A program made the translations under genes and the position numbers. Below the pieces are notes generated by a model. That model was given only the letters and a program-made list of their open reading frames with translations, ran no database searches and was not told the DNA's origin. Below are positions 51,088 through 59,996 of a stretch of DNA of 64,000 nt, piece by piece. The first letter of the stretch is position 1. Every line of letters begins with the position of its first letter. Source of the stretch: an uncultured Blautia sp. (GTDB lineage: Bacteria > Bacillota > Clostridia > Lachnospirales > Lachnospiraceae); assembly GCA_934373235.1 (NCBI GenBank), contig CAKROW010000007.1, positions 6,105 to 70,104 on the forward strand, in the 5' to 3' direction.

Positions 51088-51741
51088 TCAGCCCTTATAT
51101 TCAGTTCCGTCAACTTTCGCCAGAAGCTTACCTGTAAAATGTCTGTTAAAGAAATGGATCACAGGGCCAAGTCCAAAGGCTGTTACCAGTGTTCCGATCC
51201 CCACAACACCGCCTGTAAAATAACAGATCAGCGCACACAGCACATCATTGGACATCCTGTGCCAGAAATACGGGATCTTCGGCCATCTCTCTGTCATGAT
51301 CAGGGAAAGGCTGTCATAAGGTGCAACTCCCTCATCCGGCATCTGATACATGGATAAGCCCAGACAACAGATCACAACACCAACGCACAGTGCCACCAAG
51401 CGAATCGGCAAAGCTGTAAGCTCCAACCCAAACACACCAGTATAAATATTATAAAAGAACGTAGTAATATACGCCAGGCACACCGCATTCACAACAGTTC
51501 CAATTCCCAGGAACCTCCTGCCAAAAGCAATTTCAATGATCAGCAACACGATATTTACTATTAACTGAAAGTTACCATAAGCCATACCAAGCGTATCTGC
51601 AACTGCCATATTCATTCCACTGAACGGATCTGTTCCCAGCCCTGCCAGCTTAAAAATCCCAATCCCCATACCTGCAAAAACATTTCCGATACACATGATC
51701 AGAACATGCTTCCAGTTGATGTTCTTAAAATACTCCCCCAT
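51088..51741 (-). CDS. YczE/YitT-family membrane protein
   Basis: 217 aa with five to six TM segments. The block GMGIGIFKLAGLGTDPFSGMNMAVAD and QMPDEGVAPYDSLSLIM are typical of YczE/YyaS/YitT proteins. These are common in Firmicutes and their role is not known. A strong terminator follows. The transcript starts in the 330-bp gap upstream, where no convincing promoter was chosen. Confidence 0.85.
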   Translation of the reverse strand: MGEYFKNINWKHVLIMCIGNVFAGMGIGIFKLAGLGTDPFSGMNMAVADTLGMAYGNFQLIVNIVLLIIEIAFGRRFLGIGTVVNAVCLAYITTFFYNIYTGVFGLELTALPIRLVALCVGVVICCLGLSMYQMPDEGVAPYDSLSLIMTERWPKIPYFWHRMSNDVLCALICYFTGGVVGIGTLVTAFGLGPVIHFFNRHFTGKLLAKVDGTEYKG

Positions 51742-52073
51742 AAACCCTATACCTCATTCTCTCTGAAAAAATTTGTCAGGCAGATATCCACGATCCACCT
51801 TCACTACGCAGAATCCATACCAGATAATACCTTAATACCCGACCTGCAACAACGTTTATATTCTATCACACCCCAACACCCCTGTAAAACACAAAAAACC
51901 CAAAAACCAACAAAAAAAGATATCCGGCAGACCACATCGATCCACCGGACATCCCTCTCTTTCATGACACGCCATTATTTCCATTTCACGATCACCATTC
52001 AATCCCGACCCCCTCATGGCAGAGCCCCGGCACCTCAGATATCACGAAAACTTTTTTCAATATTATCCAGATA
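51742..52073. other. Intergenic region with fumarase-operon terminator
   Basis: 332 bp without a gene. At 51912-51953 GATGTCCGG and CCGGATATC form a stem on the minus strand, followed by TTTTTTT, and end the fumarase/tartrate dehydratase operon. The rest is C-rich on the plus strand, with repeated short CCCAA/CCAAC pieces, and shows no clear site. Confidence 0.75.
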
Positions 52074-52706
52074 TTATTTAATGAACTTAACCTCAGGATA
52101 AATTGCCTGCTTGGCAGCCTCTTTACGCTCGTTAAATACAACCTTGTTCTCCTCAAACAGGTTGCGGCCCTGAGCATCGATAGATACGATCAGCGGACCA
52201 AACTCTTTAACCTTATTGCACCATAAAGTCTCAGGCATTCCAAGCTCATCCCAGTGATGCTCAGCAATCTTCTCAACCTCTGTAGCAGCCACAACTGCAC
52301 AGCCTGCCGGGAAAACACAGTGGATCGCACCGAACTCTTTGCAGGCACGCTCAGTGTTCGGACCCATACCACCCTTACCAACGATCACTCTGACGCCGGT
52401 AAGCTTGGTAAACTCATACTCGAATTTCTCCATACGCATAGAGGTTGTCGGTCCTACAGAAACCATTTCATAATCATCCTCTGTTCCCTCGATCTTGCGA
52501 ACGATCGGACCGGCATGGAAAATTGCTTTGTTGCGGATATCATACGGAAGCTCTCTTCCATACTCAACCAGACGACGGTGCGCAACATCACGGCAGGTCA
52601 TCAGATCTCCGTCCAGCCATACAATATCGCCGATTTTGATATCAGCCAGGTCTTCTGCGCTTACAGGTGTAATAAGAACTTTTTTATCTCCTCTGATTTC
52701 GATCAT
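52074..52706 (-). CDS. Class I fumarase / L(+)-tartrate dehydratase, beta subunit
   Basis: 210 aa, C-terminal half of the Fe-S hydro-lyase. The conserved blocks [32 protein letters not shown] and [10 protein letters not shown] are present. It follows the alpha-subunit gene by 20 bp. Together both form the [4Fe-4S] enzyme that interconverts fumarate and malate, or dehydrates tartrate to oxaloacetate. The transporter and LysR neighbours resemble the ttd (tartrate) gene group, so tartrate is a real alternative. Confidence 0.92.
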   Translation of the reverse strand: MIEIRGDKKVLITPVSAEDLADIKIGDIVWLDGDLMTCRDVAHRRLVEYGRELPYDIRNKAIFHAGPIVRKIEGTEDDYEMVSVGPTTSMRMEKFEYEFTKLTGVRVIVGKGGMGPNTERACKEFGAIHCVFPAGCAVVAATEVEKIAEHHWDELGMPETLWCNKVKEFGPLIVSIDAQGRNLFEENKVVFNERKEAAKQAIYPEVKFIK

Positions 52707-52726
52707 GATTTTTCCCTCCGTTTATA

Positions 52727-53632
52727 TTATGCATTAAATTTCCATGTGGAATGAGTATCACAGGTTACTGTAAGATCCGGATTTACAACCAGATGTCCAC
52801 GACGGTGGGACCAGCATCCAACATTTACTGCAACACCGATGGTAGATGGATGTCGTGCAGTATTCTCAATGTTAACACCCATTACAGAATACTTTCCACC
52901 CATACCCTGCGGTCCAAGGCCGATAGCATTGATACCGTCCTCGAGAAGCTTCTCCATTTTTGCTGCGTTTGCGTTATCGTTGTGAGAACCGATCGGACGC
53001 ATCAGCGCTTTCTTGGAGTTCAGAGCAGCTGTCTCCACAGATGTTCCTACACCAACACCAACAAGAAGTGGAGGACACGCATTCAGTCCGTAGGTTGTCA
53101 TCTGATCAAGAACGAAATCTGTAATACCCTCATATCCTGCACCTGGCATCAGAACCATTGCTTTTCCGGGAAGGGTACATCCGCCGCCTGCCATGTATGC
53201 ATAAATCTCACATTTATCGCTGTTGGGAACAATATCCCACCATACAGTCGGAGTTCCTTTACCAACGTTTTTCTTTGTATTGTACTCATCAAAAGTCTGA
53301 ACTGAGTTATGTCTTAACGGTGCTGCAAAAGTAGCCTGAACAACAGCCTCCTTCAGAAGTGCTTCCAGCTCATTGATATATGGGAAATTTGTTCCGCATT
53401 TCAGCCAGAACTGAAGAACTCCTGTATCCTGGCAGCTTGGGCGGTTCAGCTCTACAGCAAGTCCCTGGTTCTTTGTCATTGTCTCATAAAGAACCTTTGG
53501 AAGTGCGGCTGTTTCCTGTGAACCAAGCTCTTCAAGTTTATTAACTACGTCATCCGGTAATTTTTTTCCAATATGGGCAACAAAATCTGCTACCATGTCT
53601 GTTAATACTTTAACTCCATTTTCCTTAGTCAT
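52727..53632 (-). CDS. Class I fumarase / L(+)-tartrate dehydratase, alpha subunit
   Basis: 301 aa, catalytic N-terminal half with the Fe-S cysteines in RPSCQDTG, GGGCTLPGKAM and LNACPPLLVG. GPQGMGGKYSVMGVN and RRGHLVVN follow. It is separated by 224 bp from the upstream DASS transporter but lies in the same direction. The AT-rich gap may hold its own promoter. The oxygen-sensitive cluster fits strict anaerobes. Confidence 0.93.
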   Translation of the reverse strand: MTKENGVKVLTDMVADFVAHIGKKLPDDVVNKLEELGSQETAALPKVLYETMTKNQGLAVELNRPSCQDTGVLQFWLKCGTNFPYINELEALLKEAVVQATFAAPLRHNSVQTFDEYNTKKNVGKGTPTVWWDIVPNSDKCEIYAYMAGGGCTLPGKAMVLMPGAGYEGITDFVLDQMTTYGLNACPPLLVGVGVGTSVETAALNSKKALMRPIGSHNDNANAAKMEKLLEDGINAIGLGPQGMGGKYSVMGVNIENTARHPSTIGVAVNVGCWSHRRGHLVVNPDLTVTCDTHSTWKFNA

Positions 53633-53856
53633 GATTTACCTCCTGATATGGTTCGATGGTTTAATGTCTTTAGTTACATAGGTTTTTGTTGGTTGCTTCA
53701 TCATTAATTTTGGCTGATTAATGGTTAAAATTAAAATAACTTTTTTGCTTATTTATCATTTCTCCTTCACTGTATGGTCAGTGCAGGAGGGAATGAACTT
53801 AATTGATCAGAAGTGTTGCTGTCACAAAGTGCACAGTAACTCAAAAGTTTCTCTCC

Positions 53857-55122
53857 TTACGAATAGAACGGAAACAGGATCGGTAACAGGATCATACAGA
53901 TCACAAAGGATACCAGGATCAGCGGCAGACCGGATTTCACATAGTCCTTGAATTTGTATCCGCCAAGACCAACTACCATGGTGTTTGCCGGCATACCGAT
54001 CGGTGTTGCATATGCGCAGGAGCCTGCAATAACAGTTGCGATAACAACGGCTCTCGGATCTGCTCCAAGGTTGTTTGCAAGAGATACCGCAATCGGAATC
54101 ATCAGTGCTGTGGTTGCTGTATTTGACATAAAGTTTGTCAGTACACAGGTTACAATAAAGATCACCAGAAGAAGAAGGATCGGACTTGGGTCTGCACCAA
54201 GAAGTCCTACGATCTTATCTGCGATCAATTCTCCGGCTCCGGTTGTATCCAATGCTTTTGCAAGTGTCAGAGAACCGCCGAAAAGAAATACAACCTTCAG
54301 GTCAATAGACTTCAGTGCGTCTTTCTCAGAAATAACTCCTGTCAGAACCAGAATAATCGCTCCGATACATGCGGAAACCTCAATATTGATGCCGATCTCT
54401 TTCTCAAAGATCATTGCAAGGATCACAAGGATCAGCACTATCAGGGAAACGGTCTGTTTCCACTTTGGTACATGGCTGAAATCCTGTTGATCTTCAAGAG
54501 CTGCACCGGATGCATTCTTTCCATCCGGAAGGAATTTATATCCGATAAGGACAAAGTAGATGATTCCGAACAGAAGCATCGGGACTCCAACCGGTGCATA
54601 CATAAAGAAGCTTGTGGAAAGCCCCATCTCCTGAAGTGCATTCACACCCATCAGGTTTCCGGGCGCACCGATAATAGAAAGGTTTCCGCCAAGTGCTGCG
54701 GCAAATACCAGCGGCATCAGAAGACGGCTTCTGGAATAGCCGGACTCATCGGCGATTCCACAGACTACCGGGATCAGCACTGCTGCGGTACCTGTATTGG
54801 ATAAGAATCCGGACATTACACCTACGATCACCATGATCGCAATGATCAGTGTTTTTTCTGTCCTGGCAAATTTCGTGACCAGTCCTCCGATCTTATTTGC
54901 CATTCCTGTTTCGAACAATGCCTGGCCTACTACAAACATGCCAACGCAAAGGATCACGTTACTGTTTACATACTGTGAAAATGTTGTTGTCGCATCCACA
55001 ACTCCTGTAAGTGTCAGACCGATGGCACAGATTGAAGCCGTCAGTCCAAGAGGAATTTTTTCAAGGATGAAACTGATAATGGTGAACACAAGAAACAGCA
55101 ATGTTATAGTTGTCTGAGACAT
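53857..55122 (-). CDS. DASS (SLC13) dicarboxylate transporter
   Basis: 421 aa with about 11 TM segments. The two SNT motifs that bind sodium and substrate are visible as FLSNTGTAAVL and FMSNTATTALM, and the C-terminal part has GMPANTMVVGLGGYK. The start chosen is MSQTTITLLFL at 55122 with RBS GGAGAG; a longer frame to 55245 has no site. It lies upstream of the hydro-lyase genes and divergent from lysR. Inferred cargo: fumarate, tartrate, malate or succinate. Confidence 0.9.
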   Translation of the reverse strand: MSQTTITLLFLVFTIISFILEKIPLGLTASICAIGLTLTGVVDATTTFSQYVNSNVILCVGMFVVGQALFETGMANKIGGLVTKFARTEKTLIIAIMVIVGVMSGFLSNTGTAAVLIPVVCGIADESGYSRSRLLMPLVFAAALGGNLSIIGAPGNLMGVNALQEMGLSTSFFMYAPVGVPMLLFGIIYFVLIGYKFLPDGKNASGAALEDQQDFSHVPKWKQTVSLIVLILVILAMIFEKEIGINIEVSACIGAIILVLTGVISEKDALKSIDLKVVFLFGGSLTLAKALDTTGAGELIADKIVGLLGADPSPILLLLVIFIVTCVLTNFMSNTATTALMIPIAVSLANNLGADPRAVVIATVIAGSCAYATPIGMPANTMVVGLGGYKFKDYVKSGLPLILVSFVICMILLPILFPFYS

Positions 55123-55243
55123 TTCTGTACTCTCCTTCCATTTGGTTTTTTCCTGAAAAGTATAGGCCGTACACGTTTCTTTTGATGATCTTATTATAGC
55201 TTGTGTACATACAAAAAAACAAATTAATGAAACACATATCCCC

Positions 55244-55258
55244 ATAAAATAATTTTAT
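55244..55258. promoter_or_regulatory. Palindrome in the lysR-transporter divergent region
   Basis: ATAAAAT, A, ATTTTAT form a perfect 15-bp palindrome in the 343-bp gap between the divergent transporter and lysR genes. It has the T-N11-A layout of LysR sites. It is AT-rich, so the assignment is tentative. Confidence 0.45.
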
Positions 55259-55465
55259 AGTATCAGTTTTTAATGATAATTTTTATGCATTACTAACATA
55301 AAATCAGCATATCAGCAAATGAATCTGGCAAAAATTATATTTCTATGCTATTTTTATGTAGACAACAAAATGCAGGAAAAATACTCTGTCACATATTTTC
55401 CAGACAAAATTTCAAAAACTTTACTAAAAAATTTAATCTGACAACACATCGAGAGAGGTTTTATC

Positions 55466-56365
55466 ATGACACTGAATCAACTACGCTATTTCTGTACAGC
55501 CAGCCGCTGCCACAGCATCACAAAGGCAGCCGAAGAATTATATGTGACCCAGCCCACCATTTCCATGGCTATCCGCGATCTGGAGATTGAATTCGGGATC
55601 AGCCTTTTTTCCAGAAAAGGAAATCAGCTGAGTCTGACCCAGGAGGGCGAATCCTTCTACAAAAAAGCTACCTATATCCTTCAATATTGTAATGAACTTC
55701 AGGCCGATTATTCCAGCATGTCCAGGATAAAGCCCCCTCTTCGCATCGGGATCCCTCCCATGCTCAGTACCGTATTTTTTCCGGAGCTGCTTATGGCGTT
55801 TCACGAGAAGTATCCGGAAATTGCCGTAGTACTGGAAGAATACGGATCTGTCCGTGCCTGCAATCTGGTACAGGATGACACCCTGGATGTAGCTCTGGTC
55901 AATATGGAACAGTATAATATTGATAAATTCCACAACGCCGTCCTGGCCAACGACCAGGTGGTTTTCTGTGTGAGCAACGACCACAGGCTGGCAGAAAAAA
56001 AATCCGTCACACCAAAAGATATGGCGAAAGAACAGCTGGTCTTTTTCAATGCTGACTCCGTGCAGAATCAGATCCTGAAAATGCGTTTTGAGATGGATGG
56101 CCACAAGCCCAATATCGTTATGCAGAGCAGCCAGATCTACACCACCTTACAATTTGTAAAAACCGGAAAATATGGCTGCTTTCTCTACTCCAGCATGATC
56201 GATAAATTTTCCGATTTCAATATTACCGGTATCCCGCTCAATCCACCTGTCCGCATAAAAATCGGCATGGTATGGAAAAAAAGCAAATATATCAGCGGCG
56301 ATATGCTGACATTTCTGCATTTCACACGCATGTATTACAAAGAACATCCGCTGATAGAAAAGTAA
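55466..56365 (+). CDS. LysR-family transcriptional regulator
   Basis: 299 aa. N-terminal winged helix (TLNQLRYFCTASRCHSITKA, EELYVTQPTISMAIRDLE), then a periplasmic-binding-like effector domain (LRIGIPPMLSTVFFPELL). It is divergent from the DASS/hydro-lyase genes and likely controls them, sensing the dicarboxylate; the shape of the locus resembles ttdR-ttdABT. The RBS is GAGAGAGG. It ends 180 bp before the glycine riboswitch. Confidence 0.93.
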   Translation: MTLNQLRYFCTASRCHSITKAAEELYVTQPTISMAIRDLEIEFGISLFSRKGNQLSLTQEGESFYKKATYILQYCNELQADYSSMSRIKPPLRIGIPPMLSTVFFPELLMAFHEKYPEIAVVLEEYGSVRACNLVQDDTLDVALVNMEQYNIDKFHNAVLANDQVVFCVSNDHRLAEKKSVTPKDMAKEQLVFFNADSVQNQILKMRFEMDGHKPNIVMQSSQIYTTLQFVKTGKYGCFLYSSMIDKFSDFNITGIPLNPPVRIKIGMVWKKSKYISGDMLTFLHFTRMYYKEHPLIEK

Positions 56366-56552
56366 AAAAGCCCCAAAATCCCGATTATATGTCGATTAAT
56401 TTTTCTAATAAATGGAATTTTTTTAATAAAACCCATTGAAATCCATCAGTTCATGTGATACCCTGTGTTACAGTGTATTTCTACACAGAACGAATGACCG
56501 CCATCACCGTACACAAAAAAAGGTCCTGGCATCATTCAAAAATAAAAAAACT

Positions 56553-56636
56553 CAGGAGAGTCTCTTCAGAAAAGAAGAGCGCCGAAGGTGTACGCAGCAC
56601 ACAAAATGCTGTAAATCTCTCAGGCAAAAGGATGGA
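56553..56636 (+). promoter_or_regulatory. Glycine riboswitch, single aptamer
   Basis: The pieces CAGGAGAGTCTC, GCGCCGAAGGTG, and AATCTCTCAGGCAAAAGGATGG follow the glycine aptamer order. No clear second aptamer is seen. The RBS GGAGG begins directly after the aptamer, and no terminator lies between, so control is inferred to act at translation or with a short 5' ghost aptamer. Confidence 0.9.
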
Positions 56637-56646
56637 GGAAAGAGTA

Positions 56647-58059
56647 ATGTTTACACAAATCAACAACTTTATCACATGGTTTGACGGAGTCGTTTGGGGA
56701 CTTCCGCTGATCATTCTGATCCTGTTCACAGGAATTCTGTTAACCGCTCGGTTAGGTCTTTTACAGGTAAGGCACCTGGGAAAGGCACTGAAATTCATGG
56801 TAAAAAATGAAGAAGGCGGCGATGGTGAGGTCACAAGCTTCGGAGCTCTGTGTACTGCACTTTCAGCAACCATCGGAACCGGAAATATCGTAGGTGTCGC
56901 AACTGCTATCGCAGCCGGCGGACCAGGAGCACTTTTCTGGATGATCGTAGCCGCATTCTTCGGAATGGCAACCAAATATGCTGAAGGACTTCTGGCGATC
57001 AAGTACCGTACCATTGACAAAGAGGGCCACGTTCTCGGCGGACCATTCTATTACATCGAAAACGGTATGGGAAAACAGTGGAGATGGCTTGCCAAGATCT
57101 TCGCATTTTTTGGAGCAGGTGTAGGGCTTTTCGGTATCGGAACCTTCACACAGGTAAACGGTATCGCATCTGCAGTTACCAATTTCTTTGACCCGGATAA
57201 AGCACATACAGTAGCACTTTTCGGAAATACATATTCCTGGGCAACTGTAGTCGCATGTCTGGTACTTACCGTATGTGTAGGACTTGTCGTTCTCGGCGGA
57301 ATCCAGAGAATTGCAAAGGTGTCCCAGGTCGTTGTACCGTTTATGGCAGTTCTCTATGTTGCACTGGCACTGATCATCGTGATCACAAACATCACAGTAG
57401 TTCCTGCAGCGATCGTAACTATCGTAAAATCTGCCTTCACAGGAAGTGCACTTGCAGGTGGCGCAATGGGAACCATGATCGTAGCTATGCAGAAGGGTAT
57501 CGCCCGCGGTATCTTCTCCAATGAGTCCGGTCTTGGTAGTGCCCCCATCGCAGCAGCCGCAGCTCAGACAAAGGAACCGGTACGTCAGGGTCTTGTATCC
57601 ATGACAGGTACATTCATCGATACCATCGTGATCTGTACCATGACAGGTCTTTCCATCGTCATCACAGAGACATGGAACACAGGTCTTGAAGGTGTTGCCA
57701 TCACAACAGCCGCTTTCCAGAAAGGTCTTCCTTTCCCGCCGGTTGTAGCATCCTTCTCACTGATGCTGTGCCTGGTATTCTTCGCATTCACAACAATCCT
57801 CGGATGGGATTACTACGGTGAAAGATGTCTGGAATACCTGTTCAACAGAAACAAAGCCGCAGTTACAACATACCGTTGGCTGTACATCATCTGCGTATTC
57901 ATCGGACCATATATGACAGTTGCCGCTGTATGGAACATCGCAGATATCTTCAATGCATTGATGGCGTTCCCGAACCTGATCGCCCTTCTTGCCCTGAGCG
58001 GTGTGGTTGTAAAAGAAACCAAAGACTTCTTTAAGAGACATAAAAACTACGAATTCTAA
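56647..58059 (+). CDS. Alanine/glycine:cation symporter, AGCS family
   Basis: 470 aa with about 11 TM segments; brings glycine or alanine in with sodium. Family motifs ATIGTGNIVGVATAIAAGGPG and NESGLGSAPIAAAAAQTKEP are clear. The start chosen is MFTQINNF at 56647 with RBS GGAGG; the frame is open to 56455 but that part is the glycine riboswitch. Switch control suggests glycine is the main substrate. A strong terminator follows. Confidence 0.95.
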   Translation: MFTQINNFITWFDGVVWGLPLIILILFTGILLTARLGLLQVRHLGKALKFMVKNEEGGDGEVTSFGALCTALSATIGTGNIVGVATAIAAGGPGALFWMIVAAFFGMATKYAEGLLAIKYRTIDKEGHVLGGPFYYIENGMGKQWRWLAKIFAFFGAGVGLFGIGTFTQVNGIASAVTNFFDPDKAHTVALFGNTYSWATVVACLVLTVCVGLVVLGGIQRIAKVSQVVVPFMAVLYVALALIIVITNITVVPAAIVTIVKSAFTGSALAGGAMGTMIVAMQKGIARGIFSNESGLGSAPIAAAAAQTKEPVRQGLVSMTGTFIDTIVICTMTGLSIVITETWNTGLEGVAITTAAFQKGLPFPPVVASFSLMLCLVFFAFTTILGWDYYGERCLEYLFNRNKAAVTTYRWLYIICVFIGPYMTVAAVWNIADIFNALMAFPNLIALLALSGVVVKETKDFFKRHKNYEF

Positions 58060-58066
58060 GTATAAC

Positions 58067-58113
58067 AAAAAGCCGCCCGGTGTATCGCGATTGGATACAC
58101 CGGGCGGTTTTTA
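58067..58113 (+). terminator. Terminator of the AGCS symporter
   Basis: AAAAAGCCGCCCGGTGTATC pairs with GGATACACCGGGCGGTTTTT over a short loop. It follows the stop by 8 bp. It is nearly symmetric and may also serve the opposite strand, where hsp20 ends at 58189. Confidence 0.95.
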
Positions 58114-58188
58114 ACGCTCAGAGGAGACAGGCAGATGTTTACAATCTGCTTTACTTCCTGCTTATTTTTTACCTTCTTCTTATTTATC

Positions 58189-58656
58189 TCAACCTTCAAT
58201 AGCAATGTGTTTCTTCTCTTCTACTGCAGGTTTTGCTTCTTTTTTCGGAACTGTCAGGGTCAGAATACCATGTTTAAACTCACCCTTGATGTCATCCTGC
58301 TCAACATCCTCACCTACATAAAAGCTACGGCTGCAGGAACCTGCATAACGCTCCCTGCGGATGTAACGTCCATTCTTCTTATCCTTCTCGTCCTCATCAA
58401 GGCCTTTGGCAGCACTGATAGTCAGATATCCGTTCTCCAGAGAAGCCTGGATCTCATCTTTCTTAAATCCTGGCAGATCAACGATCAGCTCATATTTATC
58501 ATCATGTTCCTTAATATCAGTCTTCATAACACGGCTGGCATTGTGTCCGTAAAGCTTCTTCTCAGTGTTCCTTGTGGCTCTATCATCATAATAAAATGGA
58601 AATTCATCAAAGAAATCATCAAATAATTTTTCTCCAAAAATACTAGGCATTAACAT
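58189..58656 (-). CDS. Small heat shock protein Hsp20 (copy 2)
   Basis: 155 aa. Same family and N-terminus as the protein at 34811 (MLMPSIFGEKLFDDFF), with an alpha-crystallin domain including DLPGFKKDEIQASLENGYL and GILTLTVPKKEA. A longer N-terminal arm with RATRNTEKKLYG sets it apart. Its promoter has a CIRCE element, so both copies are HrcA targets and may form mixed oligomers. A strong RBS AAGGAGAG precedes the start. Confidence 0.95.
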   Translation of the reverse strand: MLMPSIFGEKLFDDFFDEFPFYYDDRATRNTEKKLYGHNASRVMKTDIKEHDDKYELIVDLPGFKKDEIQASLENGYLTISAAKGLDEDEKDKKNGRYIRRERYAGSCSRSFYVGEDVEQDDIKGEFKHGILTLTVPKKEAKPAVEEKKHIAIEG

Positions 58657-58755
58657 AAGTCATCTCTCCTTTTCATCATGTCATCTTAACCTTGTTTCTT
58701 TGGAACTTGGGTGGTAGAGGATTTAATTTTTATCCCCTTCCTTTGTTCTAGTTGT

Positions 58756-58798
58756 AATATAACACTTGTTATTAGCAATGTCAAGAGGTGAGTGCTAA
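58756..58798 (-). promoter_or_regulatory. hsp20 promoter with CIRCE operator (copy 2)
   Basis: CIRCE at 58772-58798 reads TTAGCAATG, 9-nt spacer, GAGTGCTAA. The minus-strand -35 TTGACA (58779-58784) lies within it and the -10 TATATT at 58756-58761, 17 bp away. Confidence 0.9.
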
Positions 58799-58922
58799 TT
58801 ATTTTGTGAACTCTTTGTGAACGTTTGTGAAGTTTCCCGCAAAACCTTGATCAAGAGGTACAGCGATTTTTTTGTTTAGTAACTGTCAAAGACAGGATCT
58901 TAACACACTCTGTGAAATGAAC

Positions 58923-58968
58923 AAAGTGCGTAAGTTTTGAAATTTGTTTTTCTTAACTTACACACTTT
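58923..58968 (-). terminator. Hairpin downstream of the dehydrogenase gene
   Basis: AAAGTGTGTAAGTT pairs with AACTTACGCACTTT on the minus RNA (one G-U), 18-nt loop, with only a short T run after it. It probably ends or stabilizes the dehydrogenase transcript. The remaining sequence between 58657 and 59015 shows only the CIRCE promoter. Confidence 0.55.
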
Positions 58969-59015
58969 ATTTTACACCCTCTTATTTTTAATGAATATCC
59001 ACGCTGTTAACAATT

Positions 59016-59990
59016 CTAAAAATCTATTTTAATTACAACTTTTCCGCTCGCATGACTTGAAAGAAGATACTGTATTGCCTCTGTTGTTTCATTTACAGAA
59101 TACACTCTATCTATATAGGTATGTAACCGTCCAGTTTCTGCAAGCTCCTTCGCATATTGCAGATAATCCTGCTGTTTTGTAAAAGCTCCCGCATAATATG
59201 TAAAATTATGTGACGTAAAAGATGCCACAAGAGCTTTCAGCGCCTGATTTACATCTCCGACACCAACAAAAATGCCTTTTTCTTTCATGATACTTTTATA
59301 TTTTTTCATTGGATTGCAGCCGTTCACTCCAATGATCGCATCATATTTTATATCTGTCTTTGTAAAATCTTCTTTCTTATAATCAATAATTCTGTCACAT
59401 CCTGCTGATTTTGCAAGTTCTATATTTCTTGTACTGCATACTCCTGTAACTTCAGCTCCGGCAATTTTCGCAAGCTGTACTGCGAATAGACCAACTCCAC
59501 CGGACGCACCATATATCATCACTCTCTGACCATTCGTTATGTCCGCTTTCCTGACTGCTCCAAGTGCAGTATCAAAAGATATAGATACCGCAGCGGCTTC
59601 TTCAAAAGAAAAATTATCCGGTTTCAGGCACACTCTGTCTGCGTCCATAACTGCATATTCTGCAATTCCGCCAACAGGAGCTGTTCCAGCTGTCTTGCCG
59701 AACACAGCATCACCAGTTTTTACATGCGTCACATTTTTACCTGTTTTTGTAACAATACCTGCGATTTCCGCCCCTAATGGCTTTCCAATATATCCCATCA
59801 TCTTATTTGTAATATAGGTGGATATGGGTATTTTCCCATTCTTTGTCTGAAAGCGCTGGTAATCGCCTATGTTCAATGCACATGCTTTTACTTCTACCAA
59901 TACCTGGTCATCATCAGGAACTGACATTTCTGCAGACTGTTGTTTTATCACTTCAAGTCCACCTGTTTTTGTATAAATAACCGCTTTCAT
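59016..59990 (-). CDS. MDR-family NAD(P)-dependent dehydrogenase/quinone oxidoreductase
   Basis: 324 aa. GroES-like N-terminal domain (VLVEVKACALNIGDYQRF), then a Rossmann domain with MIYGASGGVGLFAVQLAK. No clear set of zinc-binding cysteines is present, so it is closer to quinone oxidoreductase and enoyl reductases than to zinc alcohol dehydrogenases. It starts 6 bp after the CrtC-like gene and ends near a hairpin. It is coordinated with the TetR divergent promoter. Substrate unknown. Confidence 0.88.
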   Translation of the reverse strand: MKAVIYTKTGGLEVIKQQSAEMSVPDDDQVLVEVKACALNIGDYQRFQTKNGKIPISTYITNKMMGYIGKPLGAEIAGIVTKTGKNVTHVKTGDAVFGKTAGTAPVGGIAEYAVMDADRVCLKPDNFSFEEAAAVSISFDTALGAVRKADITNGQRVMIYGASGGVGLFAVQLAKIAGAEVTGVCSTRNIELAKSAGCDRIIDYKKEDFTKTDIKYDAIIGVNGCNPMKKYKSIMKEKGIFVGVGDVNQALKALVASFTSHNFTYYAGAFTKQQDYLQYAKELAETGRLHTYIDRVYSVNETTEAIQYLLSSHASGKVVIKIDF

Positions 59991-59996
59991 TTTCTT

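Noticed and set aside
56455..56646. Longer N-terminus of the AGCS symporter
   Set aside because: The extra 64 codons coincide with the glycine riboswitch; the RBS at 56634-56640 supports the inner start.
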